Source: Borrelia turicatae 91E135 | GTDB taxonomy: Bacteria; Spirochaetota; Spirochaetia; Borreliales; Borreliaceae | Length of the DNA: 64,000 nt | Reading direction: 5' to 3' | Assembly (NCBI RefSeq): GCF_000012085.2 | Contig: NC_008710.1 | Coordinates: 124,001 to 188,000 of the forward strand | In this document: positions 29,762 through 39,421 of the stretch, one piece after another | Numbering within the stretch: position 1 is the first letter of the stretch | How the letters are laid out: each line of letters opens with the position of its first letter | Made by a program: the position numbers and the translations under genes | The notes under the pieces: model-generated | Told to the model about the DNA's origin: nothing | What the model saw: only the letters and a program-made list of their open reading frames with translations | Database searches by the model: none

Positions 29762-32458
29762 TTAGCTTTTTCCATGACAATTTTTATATTTCTTTTCACT
29801 GCCACAATAACAGGGTTCATTCCTCCCAATTTTAGGAGTACTTCTAATTATTTGAACTCCTACTGTATTACCTTTGTCTGCCGAAGCAATGCCCGAAAAT
29901 TCCTTATGAGTAGCACGAACATTTTTAGGCTTTTTATTTTTATAACCACTAGAATCAACATCAACTCTCACCTGCAAAGTTCGCCTTAAAGTTTCAACCT
30001 TAATATCTTTAACAAGCTCACTAAAAATCGCAAAACCTTCTTCCTTATACTCAGTAATTGGATTTTTATTAGCATAAGATCTCAGATAAACCGATTCTCT
30101 TAAAGAATCAAGATTTGCAAGATGATCTTGAAACTTAGAGTCAATATTCCTTAAATATTCATGTTTTAAAAATTCATTAAAAAATTCAACTCCAATTAAT
30201 TCTTCCTTTGCATCTAAATTAGCCCTTGCAATTTCCATTAACTTATTTTTCAAATCCACAATATTCATGGTTTCAATAGAACCAACACTTTCCATCATAT
30301 AAGCAAAAATTGAATTTATCTCATTTAGTACAGAACTCGTAACTACTTCTCCCTTAACTTGATCAAATAAAAAATCAAGATATTCCCTTAAAGAGAGAAG
30401 AACACGTTCCTTAATATTATTATCAACAAGAATTAAATTTCTTTGAGAATAAATAAACTCCCTATGCTTTGTTATAACATCATCGTACTCTAAGAGATGC
30501 TTTCTAATCTCAAAATTTCTATCTTCCACACGCTTTTGTGCATTAACTAAGGATTTCGTTAACAAAGAATGCGCAATAGGCTCACCTGTTGCCATTCCAA
30601 GTTTTCCCATCAAAGCTCTCAAATTATCGCCCGCAAAAAGCCGCATCAGATCATCTTCAAGAGATACATAAAACCTTGACCGACCAGGATCTCCCTGTCT
30701 CCCTCCTCGTCCCCTAAGCTGATTATCTATTCTTCTTGACTCATGGCGTTCACTACCAATAACATAAAGCCCACCAAGAGCTTTTACTTCTTCATAATCT
30801 TCAAGATACTGTTCTCTCTCACTTTGCATAGCCTTCTGAAACTCTTCAAGACTCATGCCCGTTCCAAACTTTTTACGAACCCGATGCTCAAGATTACCCC
30901 CAAGCTTAATGTCAGTACCACGTCCAGCCATATTAGTTGCAATTGTAACAGAATGTTTTGCTCCTGCTTCAGCAATAATTAACGCTTCACGAAAATGATT
31001 TTTTGCATTTAAAACTTCATGTTTAATACCTTTATTTTTAAACATATTTGAGAGAATTTCAGATTTTTCAATAGACACTGTCCCAACAAGAACAGGTTGT
31101 CCTTTCTTATAAGCCTCATAAACTTCATCCGTAATTGCTTTAAATTTAAATTCCTCAGTGTAATAAATAATATCATCCTCATCTATTCTTGCTACCAATT
31201 TATTAGTTGGAACAACTATAACATCAAGATTATATATTCTATGAAATTCTTTTGCCTCTGTATCAGCCGTACCAGTCATGCCAGAAATTTTTTTAAACAT
31301 TCTAAACAAATTTTGAAATGTAATCGTCGCCATAGTTTTATTTTCACTTGCAACTTTAACACCTTCCTTAGCCTCAATAGCCTGATGCAATCCATCAGAA
31401 TATCTGCGCCCTTTCAAAATACGACCTGTAAACTCATCAACAATTTCAACTCCAGAATCCCCAACAATATATTCTCTGTCCTTTAAAAAAAGTAAATGGG
31501 CTTTTAATGCCTGAGTCATATAATGAACATAATTAAAATTAGAATCAACATACATAGATCCCTTAATTATGCCTTTTGAAACCAAAATTTGTTCGAGATT
31601 ATTTAAACCATTTGCCGTAAAAGATACTCTCTTACCCTTTTCATCAATCGTATAATCCCCATCAAGCTCATCGATTTCTAAAGGATAATCTCCAGTTTTT
31701 GGATCTTTAGAGCATTCTTTTAAAAGCGAAACAAGAGAATTGACCTCAAGATAAGCACTAGTATCTCCTTCTGTAGAACCTGAAATGATTAAAGGGGTTC
31801 TAGCCTCATCTATCAAAATAGAATCAATCTCATCGATAATACAATAATTAAAATTTCTTAAAGATTTTTGAGACAAATCAAAGCACATGTTATCTCTTAA
31901 ATAATCAAATCCAAGCTCATTATTTGTAACATAAGTAATATCTTTATCGTACTCTACCTTCCGTCTAGCAGAATCCATATTAGACAACACAACACCAACA
32001 CTAACTCCTAAAAGCTCAAAAACCGGTTTCATCCAATTTGAATCACGCTCCGCAAGATAATCATTAACTGTAACGATAATAACACCATCACCCGTTAAAC
32101 TATTAAGGTAAGCAGCTTGCACTGAAGATAAAGTCTTACCTTCCCCCGTTTTCATCTCTATTATTTTACCCTGATGGAGCGCAAGTCCAGCAATAAGTTG
32201 AACATCATAAGGTCTCTCCTTAAGTCGCCTTCTGGCAGCTTCTCGAGAAAGTGCAAAGGCTCTCTCTAAAATATCTTCTAAAGTTTTACCTTCCTTAAGT
32301 TCATCTCTAAATTTTTCTGTTTCCATAGCAAAATCTTCATCTGACAAAGACAATGCCCAAGACTCAAGCTTATTAATAGTTCTCAAAACAGGAAAATAAC
32401 TTTTTAGATCCCTTTTACTTTTTGAACCAATAGTTGCTTCAAATATCGCTCTTAACAT
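29762..32458 (-). CDS. secA: Preprotein translocase ATPase SecA
   Basis: SecA drives proteins through SecYEG. Visible parts are the Walker [12 protein letters not shown] (near residue 100), Walker [15 protein letters not shown] (near 205), the [13 protein letters not shown] motif (near 503) and [13 protein letters not shown] (near 580), and a C-terminal zinc-binding tail [15 protein letters not shown] for SecB or lipid contact. I choose the ATG at 32458 (898 residues), which begins [11 protein letters not shown]; the TTG four codons upstream is too close to the AGGAGA site. Confidence 0.96.
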   Translation of the reverse strand: MLRAIFEATIGSKSKRDLKSYFPVLRTINKLESWALSLSDEDFAMETEKFRDELKEGKTLEDILERAFALSREAARRRLKERPYDVQLIAGLALHQGKIIEMKTGEGKTLSSVQAAYLNSLTGDGVIIVTVNDYLAERDSNWMKPVFELLGVSVGVVLSNMDSARRKVEYDKDITYVTNNELGFDYLRDNMCFDLSQKSLRNFNYCIIDEIDSILIDEARTPLIISGSTEGDTSAYLEVNSLVSLLKECSKDPKTGDYPLEIDELDGDYTIDEKGKRVSFTANGLNNLEQILVSKGIIKGSMYVDSNFNYVHYMTQALKAHLLFLKDREYIVGDSGVEIVDEFTGRILKGRRYSDGLHQAIEAKEGVKVASENKTMATITFQNLFRMFKKISGMTGTADTEAKEFHRIYNLDVIVVPTNKLVARIDEDDIIYYTEEFKFKAITDEVYEAYKKGQPVLVGTVSIEKSEILSNMFKNKGIKHEVLNAKNHFREALIIAEAGAKHSVTIATNMAGRGTDIKLGGNLEHRVRKKFGTGMSLEEFQKAMQSEREQYLEDYEEVKALGGLYVIGSERHESRRIDNQLRGRGGRQGDPGRSRFYVSLEDDLMRLFAGDNLRALMGKLGMATGEPIAHSLLTKSLVNAQKRVEDRNFEIRKHLLEYDDVITKHREFIYSQRNLILVDNNIKERVLLSLREYLDFLFDQVKGEVVTSSVLNEINSIFAYMMESVGSIETMNIVDLKNKLMEIARANLDAKEELIGVEFFNEFLKHEYLRNIDSKFQDHLANLDSLRESVYLRSYANKNPITEYKEEGFAIFSELVKDIKVETLRRTLQVRVDVDSSGYKNKKPKNVRATHKEFSGIASADKGNTVGVQIIRSTPKIGRNEPCYCGSEKKYKNCHGKS

Positions 32459-32484
32459 ATCAGGTATCAATTCTCCTAAAATAA

Positions 32485-32514
32485 TTGACTTTCAACCATT
32501 TAAAATAATAACAT
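32485..32514 (+). promoter_or_regulatory. Predicted promoter giving a leaderless mRNA for the lipoprotein gene at 32522
   Basis: TTGACT (32485-32490) and TAACAT (32509-32514) are separated by 18 nt. The expected transcription start is at about 32521, next to the ATG at 32522, which has no Shine-Dalgarno sequence. The -10 box is only a partial match. Confidence 0.35.
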
Positions 32515-32521
32515 CTAAAAC

Positions 32522-33655
32522 ATGAAAAAGTTTTATAAAATTCATTTAAATTTACTTTTTATGATTATATCATGTAATATCAAAACTTTAAACGAACTTG
32601 GGGAACAACAATTTAAAATACCATTTGGAACGTTACCTGGAGAAATAACACCACTTGTAAACAAATTTACCAATTCAAGCTTTGATATCAAAACATACAA
32701 TGGACTTGTATACATTGTAGAGGCAAAAGCAAATAAACTCATGATTTTTAATTCTTATGGAAAATTAATTCAAACTTACCAAAATGACATATTCAAAACA
32801 AATTCTGACCTTAAAATCAAAAAAGTAGATTTTGAAAATATTAAGGCAATTTATCCATCAAAAGACTTTATTGTAGTATCAGATAAGCTAAATAATAAGA
32901 AATCTAAATTTGATGAGAAAGAAAATATAGCATACTCTACACGAATATTTATTTTAAATAAAGATTCATCTGTAGAAGTATTGGGACAAGAAGGACGGAA
33001 TGGAACACTATTTCCACAAGTTTACGATATCAATATTGACGATAAAAACAACATAGCAATAATAACTATATCTAATGAAGGATATATAATATACTCCTAT
33101 GATAAAGAGCTCTCACCCCTCTACAAAATTTATGTTAATACAAATATATTACAAATACCGGAAGAAGAGAAAAAAAAATATAACATATCAATAGATAAAG
33201 TATTTTTTGAAGTAAACAAAAAAATCATTTATGTAAAGACAACTCACTATGAAAACATTAGAACCAATGAAAACATTAACGACCTTGGAGTGAGGATCAA
33301 AAATCAATATTTTTATACAATGCTCTTAAACAAAAATAAGGAATTTGAAATAAAAAATAAAATTACACTACCCCAAAACTTATTAGACGATCAACAAGAA
33401 AGTTTTATAAATATCATTGGAATTCAAAAAGATAAAATAATAGCATCCACTAACATGAGGAACCTGTCTAATACTTTAATATGGAAACTGGACAATAAGG
33501 GCAAAATAAAAGAACAAATGGTCCTAATCGAACCACCGAACCTTAAATTTCTTGCTGAAAGCCTATCTAAGGATGGAATACTTAGTATACTTTATGGAGA
33601 AAAAAGTGGAGTCAGTGTCTATTGGTGGAATTTAAATACTTTACTTAAACTATGA
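32522..33655 (+). CDS. Predicted lipoprotein with a beta-propeller-like body, unknown function
   Basis: The 377-residue protein has a lipoprotein signal ending in MIISC (Cys at about residue 18). The rest is a chain of beta-strand pairs separated by turns, with motifs such as GLVYIVEAKANKLMIFNSYG (about 62-81) that resemble NHL or six-bladed propeller units. I recognise no catalytic motif. It heads a plus-strand group with two small membrane proteins and corresponds by position to BB0155. Whether it faces the periplasm or cell surface cannot be read from the sequence. Confidence 0.7.
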   Translation: MKKFYKIHLNLLFMIISCNIKTLNELGEQQFKIPFGTLPGEITPLVNKFTNSSFDIKTYNGLVYIVEAKANKLMIFNSYGKLIQTYQNDIFKTNSDLKIKKVDFENIKAIYPSKDFIVVSDKLNNKKSKFDEKENIAYSTRIFILNKDSSVEVLGQEGRNGTLFPQVYDINIDDKNNIAIITISNEGYIIYSYDKELSPLYKIYVNTNILQIPEEEKKKYNISIDKVFFEVNKKIIYVKTTHYENIRTNENINDLGVRIKNQYFYTMLLNKNKEFEIKNKITLPQNLLDDQQESFINIIGIQKDKIIASTNMRNLSNTLIWKLDNKGKIKEQMVLIEPPNLKFLAESLSKDGILSILYGEKSGVSVYWWNLNTLLKL

Positions 33656-33677
33656 GATAATTAAAAAGCCAACATTT

Positions 33678-34103
33678 ATGAGAAATAAGAATTGCAAAAG
33701 TAAAATACAAAATAATCATAAACAAAGACTAAAAAAAAATCTAACTCTGGGAATAATCTTTGTCATCATGCTAATTATTATCAAAATTGTATTCATTCCC
33801 AAATTACAAAAATTGGAAAGCAAATACAGACCTACCATCACAATAGAACATAAAATAAAAAATGAAAACCTATATATCAAAATCAATATTAAAAGTCAAA
33901 ACATAAAAAACTTAGGAAAAGCCAATATAGAAGTATACTTAGATAATAAACTTATTGAAAATAATATGATTTACATAGACAAGATTAACTATACATTATA
34001 TACTAATGTTGCATACAGGAAAGAGGGTTTATTAAACATAGTGCTAATAAATCAGAAAGGCGATAAGGCATATTTTAGTAAAAGATTAGATCTTGGAGGA
34101 TAA
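33678..34103 (+). CDS. Small membrane-anchored protein, unknown function
   Basis: This 141-residue protein has a basic cytoplasmic N-terminus (about 20 residues), one membrane span at about 22-40, and a beta-rich domain of about 100 residues outside, which looks like a single Ig-like or FixG-like sandwich. It lies 22 nt after the lipoprotein gene and 3 nt before the next membrane protein, so all three are probably cotranscribed. There is no motif that gives a function. Confidence 0.65.
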   Translation: MRNKNCKSKIQNNHKQRLKKNLTLGIIFVIMLIIIKIVFIPKLQKLESKYRPTITIEHKIKNENLYIKINIKSQNIKNLGKANIEVYLDNKLIENNMIYIDKINYTLYTNVAYRKEGLLNIVLINQKGDKAYFSKRLDLGG

Positions 34104-34106
34104 TAG

Positions 34107-34523
34107 ATGTTGCAAATATATTTTATATCTGTTTTACTTAATATCTTGGGGGGGATAGTACTAGCATTCCCAATTCTGGGAGAAAGATTTAAATGTTTAA
34201 TCATCTTTGAAGAATTTATAAATTTAATTAACAATAACAAAAATGTAAGAAGCATTTTTGGCACAACATTTTTAATAGCTAGCATCTTTGAAATAATCAT
34301 ACCTTATGATTTGCCAATAATTGGAAATTTATTTCCTGCTATCAGTTTATTTTTTATTGGTTTCATTCTCTTCTTAAGTCAAAAGATACCTACAAGCCTT
34401 CAAAATAATAAAGAATATGGAAAATTCAAATCTTTAATTGAAAGCAATAAAAAAGTAATAGGAATCTTAGCATTAATTATTGGAATAATCCATTTTTTTG
34501 CACCAAGAGTACCTTTTCTTTAA
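34107..34523 (+). CDS. Multi-pass inner-membrane protein, unknown function
   Basis: The 138-residue protein has about four hydrophobic spans (roughly residues 5-22, 48-63, 68-90 and 115-135) joined by short loops. GGAGG precedes the ATG at good spacing. It follows the previous gene by 3 nt. The sequence is reminiscent of small four-helix membrane proteins but has no motif I know. In Lyme-group genomes, as I recall, S2-antigen-like genes follow at this point; here the next gene is alr. Confidence 0.65.
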   Translation: MLQIYFISVLLNILGGIVLAFPILGERFKCLIIFEEFINLINNNKNVRSIFGTTFLIASIFEIIIPYDLPIIGNLFPAISLFFIGFILFLSQKIPTSLQNNKEYGKFKSLIESNKKVIGILALIIGIIHFFAPRVPFL

Positions 34524-34638
34524 AATTAGCTTCTGACATACAATTTTAATTACAATTCCAAAAAATAAGACAATGAAATAAATCAAAAGGATATTTTAGA
34601 TAAATATAAAAAAACTAAAATTTTACTGTTAAACTCAC

Positions 34639-34660
34639 CTACATATAAATGTAGTATAAT
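34639..34660 (+). promoter_or_regulatory. alr promoter with an upstream palindrome
   Basis: A perfect TATAAT lies at 34655-34660, only 8 nt before the alr ATG at 34669, which lacks a Shine-Dalgarno site. Directly upstream CTACAT (34639-34644), ATAA and ATGTAG (34649-34654) form a perfect 6-bp inverted repeat that occupies the spacer. It could be an operator. No good -35 box is seen. Confidence 0.5.
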
Positions 34661-34668
34661 ATACAAAA

Positions 34669-35769
34669 ATGATTAAAAATAAAGAAATCATAATAAATCT
34701 TAAAAATTTAGAATATAACTTAACCGCAATTAAAAATCATATTCAAAAAAGAGAATTAGTAGCAACACTAAAAGCTGATGCATACGGACATGGACTTATT
34801 CAGACATTTAAATTTTTAAAAGAAAAAGGGATAAATTATTTTGGTATTTTTTGGATAGATGAGGCCTTAAAGATTAAAAAAATAGACAAAAGAGCAAATG
34901 TATTACTCTACATCAACACAGATAAAAGTGCAATAAAAAATCTAGTTAAGTTTGATATTACACCCTTTGTTGCTGACTCTCAATATTTATCACTAATAGA
35001 ACAAGAATGTAGAAAACAAAATAAAAAAATCAAGGTTCATTTAAAAGTTGATGTTGGAATGAATAGATATGGAATCAAAATAGAAAATGCTCTTAATCTA
35101 GCAATGCAAATTCAAAATTCAAAATTAGTAGAATTTGAAGGAGTTTGCACACACTTACCAACAACAGAAAATAGAAAAATTACTCAAGCACAAATCGAAA
35201 AATTTGTTCATTTTATAAACGAACTTAAGACCAAGAATATAAAACCAAAATTCATTCATGCTTCTAACTCAGAACACATAACAAACTATCCAATAAGTGA
35301 AAAATTTAATATGGTACGACCAGGACTTATTTTATATGGATATCATCCAAATTCAAATAGCTTAAACAATAATTTACAACTTAAACCCGTACTAAGCTTA
35401 TATTCAAAAATCATATTTCTTAAAAAGATAAAAAAGGATGAACAAATATCATACTCTGGTCTATTCACAGCAAAAGAAGATATGCAAATCGGACTTTTAC
35501 CAGTTGGATACTTCGATGGAATTCCACAAAATACATCTAACAATTTTTATTGTATAATAAGAGATAAAAAATGCTTCATTAGAGGAAAAATATGTATGAA
35601 TATTTCAATAATAGAAATCCCTAAAGATCTAAAAATTAACATAGGAGAAAAAGTAGAAATTACTTCTGAAAGATTAAGCTTAGATATACTTAGCAAAGAA
35701 TCTGGCATGAGTAAATATGAAATACTTTGCTCTATTGGAAAACATGAGAAAAAAAAATATTTATATTAA
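34669..35769 (+). CDS. alr: Alanine racemase
   Basis: The 366-residue enzyme interconverts L- and D-alanine for peptidoglycan. The PLP lysine is K35 in LKADAYGHG. The C-terminal domain has the SYSGLF motif with the catalytic tyrosine (near residue 262) and a GRTYxTP-like region. The usual CMD motif reads CMN here (IRGKICMNISI, near 306), a departure from most family members. The start is the ATG at 34669, probably on a leaderless mRNA. The end overlaps the opposite-strand repeat-protein gene by 9 nt. Confidence 0.93.
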   Translation: MIKNKEIIINLKNLEYNLTAIKNHIQKRELVATLKADAYGHGLIQTFKFLKEKGINYFGIFWIDEALKIKKIDKRANVLLYINTDKSAIKNLVKFDITPFVADSQYLSLIEQECRKQNKKIKVHLKVDVGMNRYGIKIENALNLAMQIQNSKLVEFEGVCTHLPTTENRKITQAQIEKFVHFINELKTKNIKPKFIHASNSEHITNYPISEKFNMVRPGLILYGYHPNSNSLNNNLQLKPVLSLYSKIIFLKKIKKDEQISYSGLFTAKEDMQIGLLPVGYFDGIPQNTSNNFYCIIRDKKCFIRGKICMNISIIEIPKDLKINIGEKVEITSERLSLDILSKESGMSKYEILCSIGKHEKKKYLY

Positions 35770-37356
35770 ATTCCCTAAAGAATCAAACTTTTGAAAATCA
35801 ACTAAATTTCCTTTACTATCATAAATCCATTTATAAACCGAAATCCCACCAATATCATCTCTTAGCCTTAAATCTGGACCATGATTTGTCTTTTTTGAAA
35901 TCTTGCCAAATTTATTATACTCATATTTATACACACTAACACCGTGAACATCATCTTGTAACTGGCCTAGATTGCCAAAATTTTTCTGACTAATAAGTCT
36001 ATTTTGTTTATCATATTCATAAGCATACTCAAAAATAGCACTCCGATCTGCAACCAAAACCCCACTCTTAGAATAATTACTCTTCAAGATCAAATTGCCA
36101 TTAACATCATATGCAAATTTATATCTAAAAACACCTGCAAAATCATCTATAGGATTATCAAAATCTCCATAATGCTCTTGGGATTTAAGAAGGCCATCAT
36201 CATTATAAGCATACTTATAAATCATCACCCCATTGGAATCACTAATTAAATTAAAATTTTTATCAAAAAAAAGATTTTCAATTAAATAAAACTTATTATC
36301 ATACTTATAACTATAAACTGCAATACCCTTAAAGTTATTCATTATCTCATATTTTTCCTCATAACTAGCGGGAATATCACTATTATAATTTTTATTTATT
36401 CTATTACTATGATTTATTACCCTTTTTTCATTATTTTGCATATAAAAAATGGTTTTTCTCATAGCATAACCATTCTGACTAACGGTTAAATTATTGTTAG
36501 CATCATAATTATACTCTTTATAAAAATAGTCCTTTTCTTTTAAATTATATTCATATCTATATATTGCCACATTATTTTCATCGGGAGTCAAATTATTTTT
36601 AATATCATAATTTAAAATTTCAATGAGTTTGCCATCAAAATCATAACGATACGTCTTTATTGCAACAGAAAAAGGGTTTGCATACAAAGAAGCTACCGGA
36701 TCTAAATATTCTTCCCTTATAATATTATGTGAACTGTCATAAGTTAACCTAAAACCATATATTCCATTCTTAGCCTTAATGTTATAATTGTTATCATCGT
36801 AATATAAAACTGTCTTCCTCCGATCAGAATCATCATAAATAATTTTAGTATAATAAACATTATTTAAATCTTTAATTTGAAAACCAACCTCACTAAACCT
36901 ATAAACATAAAAACTACTATCATCATTGTAAATAAAATGATAATAAGCAATTCCATACTTATCCCTTATAATCTCATTAGATTTATTATAATTAAAAATA
37001 CTCTTCGGTCTGCCATTTGGAAAATATTCTACTTGCTCAACATAAACATCTTTCAAATTCTTAGCAGCAAAACCTCCATTTAAAAATAATCTCCTTTCTA
37101 TATCATCAGAATATTCTATTTTGATCTGATTTGCACCAAAAAAAGAAGGAATTAAAATACTAAGTTTGCCAACATAATCAATAAATACAAGCCTGCCATC
37201 ATCATATGTAAATTTATACCCACACTCTTCTTCCGCATTTTCTTTACTAATCTCATATTTCCCGATTATCCTATAATTAACATCATAATCAGCAAACCTA
37301 TAATAAATTTCTTCTGAGAAAAGAACACAAGACACAAAAAACATCACCAAAAACAT
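35761..37356 (-). CDS. Secreted protein made of about thirteen 32-residue tandem repeats
   Basis: After a hydrophobic N-terminus and about 100 other residues, the protein is a row of repeats of nearly constant 32-residue length, each of the form G-V-x-x-Y-x-Y-x-Y-D-x-x-G-x-L-I with a later N-L-x-x-D. One unit is irregular (about 48 residues). This looks like YD/RHS-type beta-hairpin repeats, but there is no RHS core or toxin domain. I start it at the ATG at 37356 (531 residues), which has AAGGA at 6-nt spacing; in-frame starts at 37362 and 37404 exist, and the longest would supply basic residues for a signal peptide. The longest start sits under a TATAAT box (37401-37396). It corresponds by position to BB0161. 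Confidence 0.75.
   Translation of the reverse strand: MFLVMFFVSCVLFSEEIYYRFADYDVNYRIIGKYEISKENAEEECGYKFTYDDGRLVFIDYVGKLSILIPSFFGANQIKIEYSDDIERRLFLNGGFAAKNLKDVYVEQVEYFPNGRPKSIFNYNKSNEIIRDKYGIAYYHFIYNDDSSFYVYRFSEVGFQIKDLNNVYYTKIIYDDSDRRKTVLYYDDNNYNIKAKNGIYGFRLTYDSSHNIIREEYLDPVASLYANPFSVAIKTYRYDFDGKLIEILNYDIKNNLTPDENNVAIYRYEYNLKEKDYFYKEYNYDANNNLTVSQNGYAMRKTIFYMQNNEKRVINHSNRINKNYNSDIPASYEEKYEIMNNFKGIAVYSYKYDNKFYLIENLFFDKNFNLISDSNGVMIYKYAYNDDGLLKSQEHYGDFDNPIDDFAGVFRYKFAYDVNGNLILKSNYSKSGVLVADRSAIFEYAYEYDKQNRLISQKNFGNLGQLQDDVHGVSVYKYEYNKFGKISKKTNHGPDLRLRDDIGGISVYKWIYDSKGNLVDFQKFDSLGNLI
35764..37047 (-). repeat. In-frame 32-residue (96-nt) tandem repeat array
   Basis: Successive units begin DVYV, GIAY, NVYY, GIYG, SVAI, NVAI, GYAM, GIAV, GVMI, GVFR, AIFE, GVSV and GISV, and nearly all are 31-34 residues long. 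The last five to six units are the most regular. The nucleotide sequences have diverged, so the array is old and kept at the protein level rather than a recent DNA duplication. Confidence 0.75.
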
Positions 37357-37430
37357 AGTCATTCCTTGATCAATCAACCTTATTTTGATAAATTTATTAT
37401 ACAATAAATTAGTTTAACTAGGAGTTTAAA

Positions 37431-37598
37431 ATGGCAAAAATTTCTAAAAATGCTCAAAGAAGTGGTTCTAAAGAGTTGTTAAGCAGGTGGGGCGGAAAAA
37501 TTATAATGAAGTCTAAATTTGAAAATGGTAAAATAAAACACTATGCTGAATGTCAAACCTCAAAAAATACAGCAAGAAGACCTAAAGATTTATTTTAA
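37431..37598 (+). CDS. 55-residue basic conserved-type protein, unknown function
   Basis: A short frame starts at ATG 37431 with AGGAG 6 nt upstream, an ideal ribosome site, and ends at TAA 37598. The peptide (MAKISKNAQRSGSKELLSRW... ending ARRPKDLF) is rich in Lys and Arg, has one Cys and no membrane span, so it is probably cytoplasmic and may touch nucleic acid or the ribosome. It is alone on the plus strand between two minus-strand genes, 4 nt from the end of the next one. A gene of this size sits here in B. burgdorferi (BB0162, from memory). I cannot assign a function. Confidence 0.7.
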   Translation: MAKISKNAQRSGSKELLSRWGGKIIMKSKFENGKIKHYAECQTSKNTARRPKDLF

Positions 37599-37601
37599 AA
37601 T

Positions 37602-39350
37602 TTATTTTTTATTCAATTTATCTTCAAATTTCAACCAAGCTTCATCTTGTTCACTTTTAGTATAAGCCCTATTAAAGGTTGCTTCCTTAGGGGTTTTGCC
37701 TTTTCTAACATAAGAACTCCTAATTTGCTCTCTTAGCTCTTCCCTTTGTTTTCGTCTTTTGTCCAGTTGTCTTTTCACTCTTTCATTTGGATCAAAAAGC
37801 TCAGCATGATCTTTAACCACAATCTTAGAATTTAATCTAGATAAAGCCTCTTTATAACTCTGCTGCCTCCCTGTTAAGAATAACACAAGCCTCTTTAACA
37901 AAGGCAAATCTCTATAAGCAGAATCTAAAAGATTAGATAGGTCAACTTTATAAATCTTATAAAGTGGTAAAAATGTATTACTATTTTTAAAATATTTAGC
38001 AGCTTCGGTTTTGATTATATCCTTAAGATGCGTCTGAATATTCTGTGTTTTAGAAACTCGTTTATAATGCGAAACAATAAAATCAAGAAATGCGACCTTA
38101 TTTTTTAAACAATAATCATTTATATCATAATTAGCAATAAATTCAATCAATGTCTTTTCAAGACCTTCTTCTGTTAAAATAGTAGAAGAATTCTTCCCAC
38201 TATTAAATACTTTCACAAAGTCATTTCTCAACTTATCCCTAATATCAACTAAAATTTGATCGAATTCCTTTAAAAACATAGAATAGGCACATGGCTTATA
38301 TAAATACATTCCGGATTTAATACTAAATATTTTAGGTAACGAACCCTTAATGCTAGACTCAAAAAAATATTCATTAGCCGTCTTTAAAAAATATTCAGAA
38401 TCAGATAATACCTCAGCATGCTCTTGAAGAATATTTTTAAATTCTTCTATATTAATAAATCTCGGTTTAAACTCTATTGTTTTTTCAATTGATTTCAAAG
38501 TTTCATCAATCTTAATGCTTTCTAAATTTTTAAGTTCTTCTAAGTTTTTCTCATTAGTAATATAAATATTCAATACTTCTAAAAAAGTAAAGTAATGTTT
38601 AGAAATATTAACGCCTTTCTTATTTAAAATTTCTTCCTTATTTTCTAAAATTCCTAAAAGCAAATTATAAGCAACTCCCACACCATTAATACCCTCATCT
38701 AACATTCGATCATACTCACTAAGCTTTACATTTTTAGCTCTCATAAAAACATCTTTAACTATTCTGTTAGAAGCAATCCCGAATAAAATTCTCTTCATAA
38801 ATTCAATAAAATATAAGGCTTTTCCTGATGGAATTATTAAAGAATCCAACACAAATATCTTTTTTGATGAAGAATTTTCTTGAAAATATTTAAGATTAAT
38901 GTCTGAATTTGAAAGAATGACAAACTCTTTTTCGAAAACCAATAAATTTTTATCTATATTCTTAATTGTAAGTAAAGTACTAAAGAGTTCTATTCCCACA
39001 TAATGCTTTAAAAACAAATCCTCGATAGCATAATAATAAAAATCATAACTATTTTCATCTGTTATTATTATTTTATAAGGTACCATTTCTCCATTGGACG
39101 TTGACTGATTAATAATAATTCCTCTCTTAACCTCATAAAGCTTGCGAAATAAAAAATCCAATTCTCCTTTAAGAGCACGAATTTTAACAGAATAATCTTC
39201 GATAAAATTAGCATAATCTATAATATTGTGCTTATGTTCCAAAATAATCCTTAAAATCATTTTTTGAGTATCTGAAGAAATCCCTATTTGAGAAATCAAA
39301 ATATCCACTTCTTTATCATTGAGATAGAAAATTTCGGGTAATTTTTTCAT
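37602..39350 (-). CDS. Large soluble protein of unknown function
   Basis: The 582-residue protein begins MKKLPEIFYLNDKEVDIL and has no signal peptide or membrane span. It is mostly helical with a lysine/arginine-rich C-terminal coiled coil (about residues 520-582, containing KRRKQREELREQI). No known domain is evident to me. The start ATG follows GAGGAG, but 13 nt away. It stands alone, converging on the 55-residue gene and about 70 nt from the exchanger gene. It corresponds by position to BB0163. Confidence 0.72.
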   Translation of the reverse strand: MKKLPEIFYLNDKEVDILISQIGISSDTQKMILRIILEHKHNIIDYANFIEDYSVKIRALKGELDFLFRKLYEVKRGIIINQSTSNGEMVPYKIIITDENSYDFYYYAIEDLFLKHYVGIELFSTLLTIKNIDKNLLVFEKEFVILSNSDINLKYFQENSSSKKIFVLDSLIIPSGKALYFIEFMKRILFGIASNRIVKDVFMRAKNVKLSEYDRMLDEGINGVGVAYNLLLGILENKEEILNKKGVNISKHYFTFLEVLNIYITNEKNLEELKNLESIKIDETLKSIEKTIEFKPRFINIEEFKNILQEHAEVLSDSEYFLKTANEYFFESSIKGSLPKIFSIKSGMYLYKPCAYSMFLKEFDQILVDIRDKLRNDFVKVFNSGKNSSTILTEEGLEKTLIEFIANYDINDYCLKNKVAFLDFIVSHYKRVSKTQNIQTHLKDIIKTEAAKYFKNSNTFLPLYKIYKVDLSNLLDSAYRDLPLLKRLVLFLTGRQQSYKEALSRLNSKIVVKDHAELFDPNERVKRQLDKRRKQREELREQIRSSYVRKGKTPKEATFNRAYTKSEQDEAWLKFEDKLNKK

Positions 39351-39421
39351 CTTATATTTCCAAGCTCCTCATATACAAAACAATAATAACATATAATAAC
39401 ATATTGACAAATTCAATAGAA

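Noticed and set aside
29749..29829. Extended N-terminus of SodA
   Set aside because: It overlaps the secA end, and a perfect GGAGGA site fixes the start at 29748.
31097..31486. A 129-codon open frame on the plus strand
   Set aside because: It lies wholly inside secA on the opposite strand, has no ribosome site, and its composition is what the antisense of a conserved gene gives.
35764..37047. The 96-nt periodicity as a CRISPR array or DNA tandem repeat
   Set aside because: The periodicity is clear only in the protein; nucleotide repeats have diverged and there are no spacers or cas genes.
35761..37356. Repeat protein as an RHS/YD polymorphic toxin
   Set aside because: There is no RHS core (the DxG-protease region), no C-terminal toxin domain and no immunity gene; the array runs to the very C-terminus.
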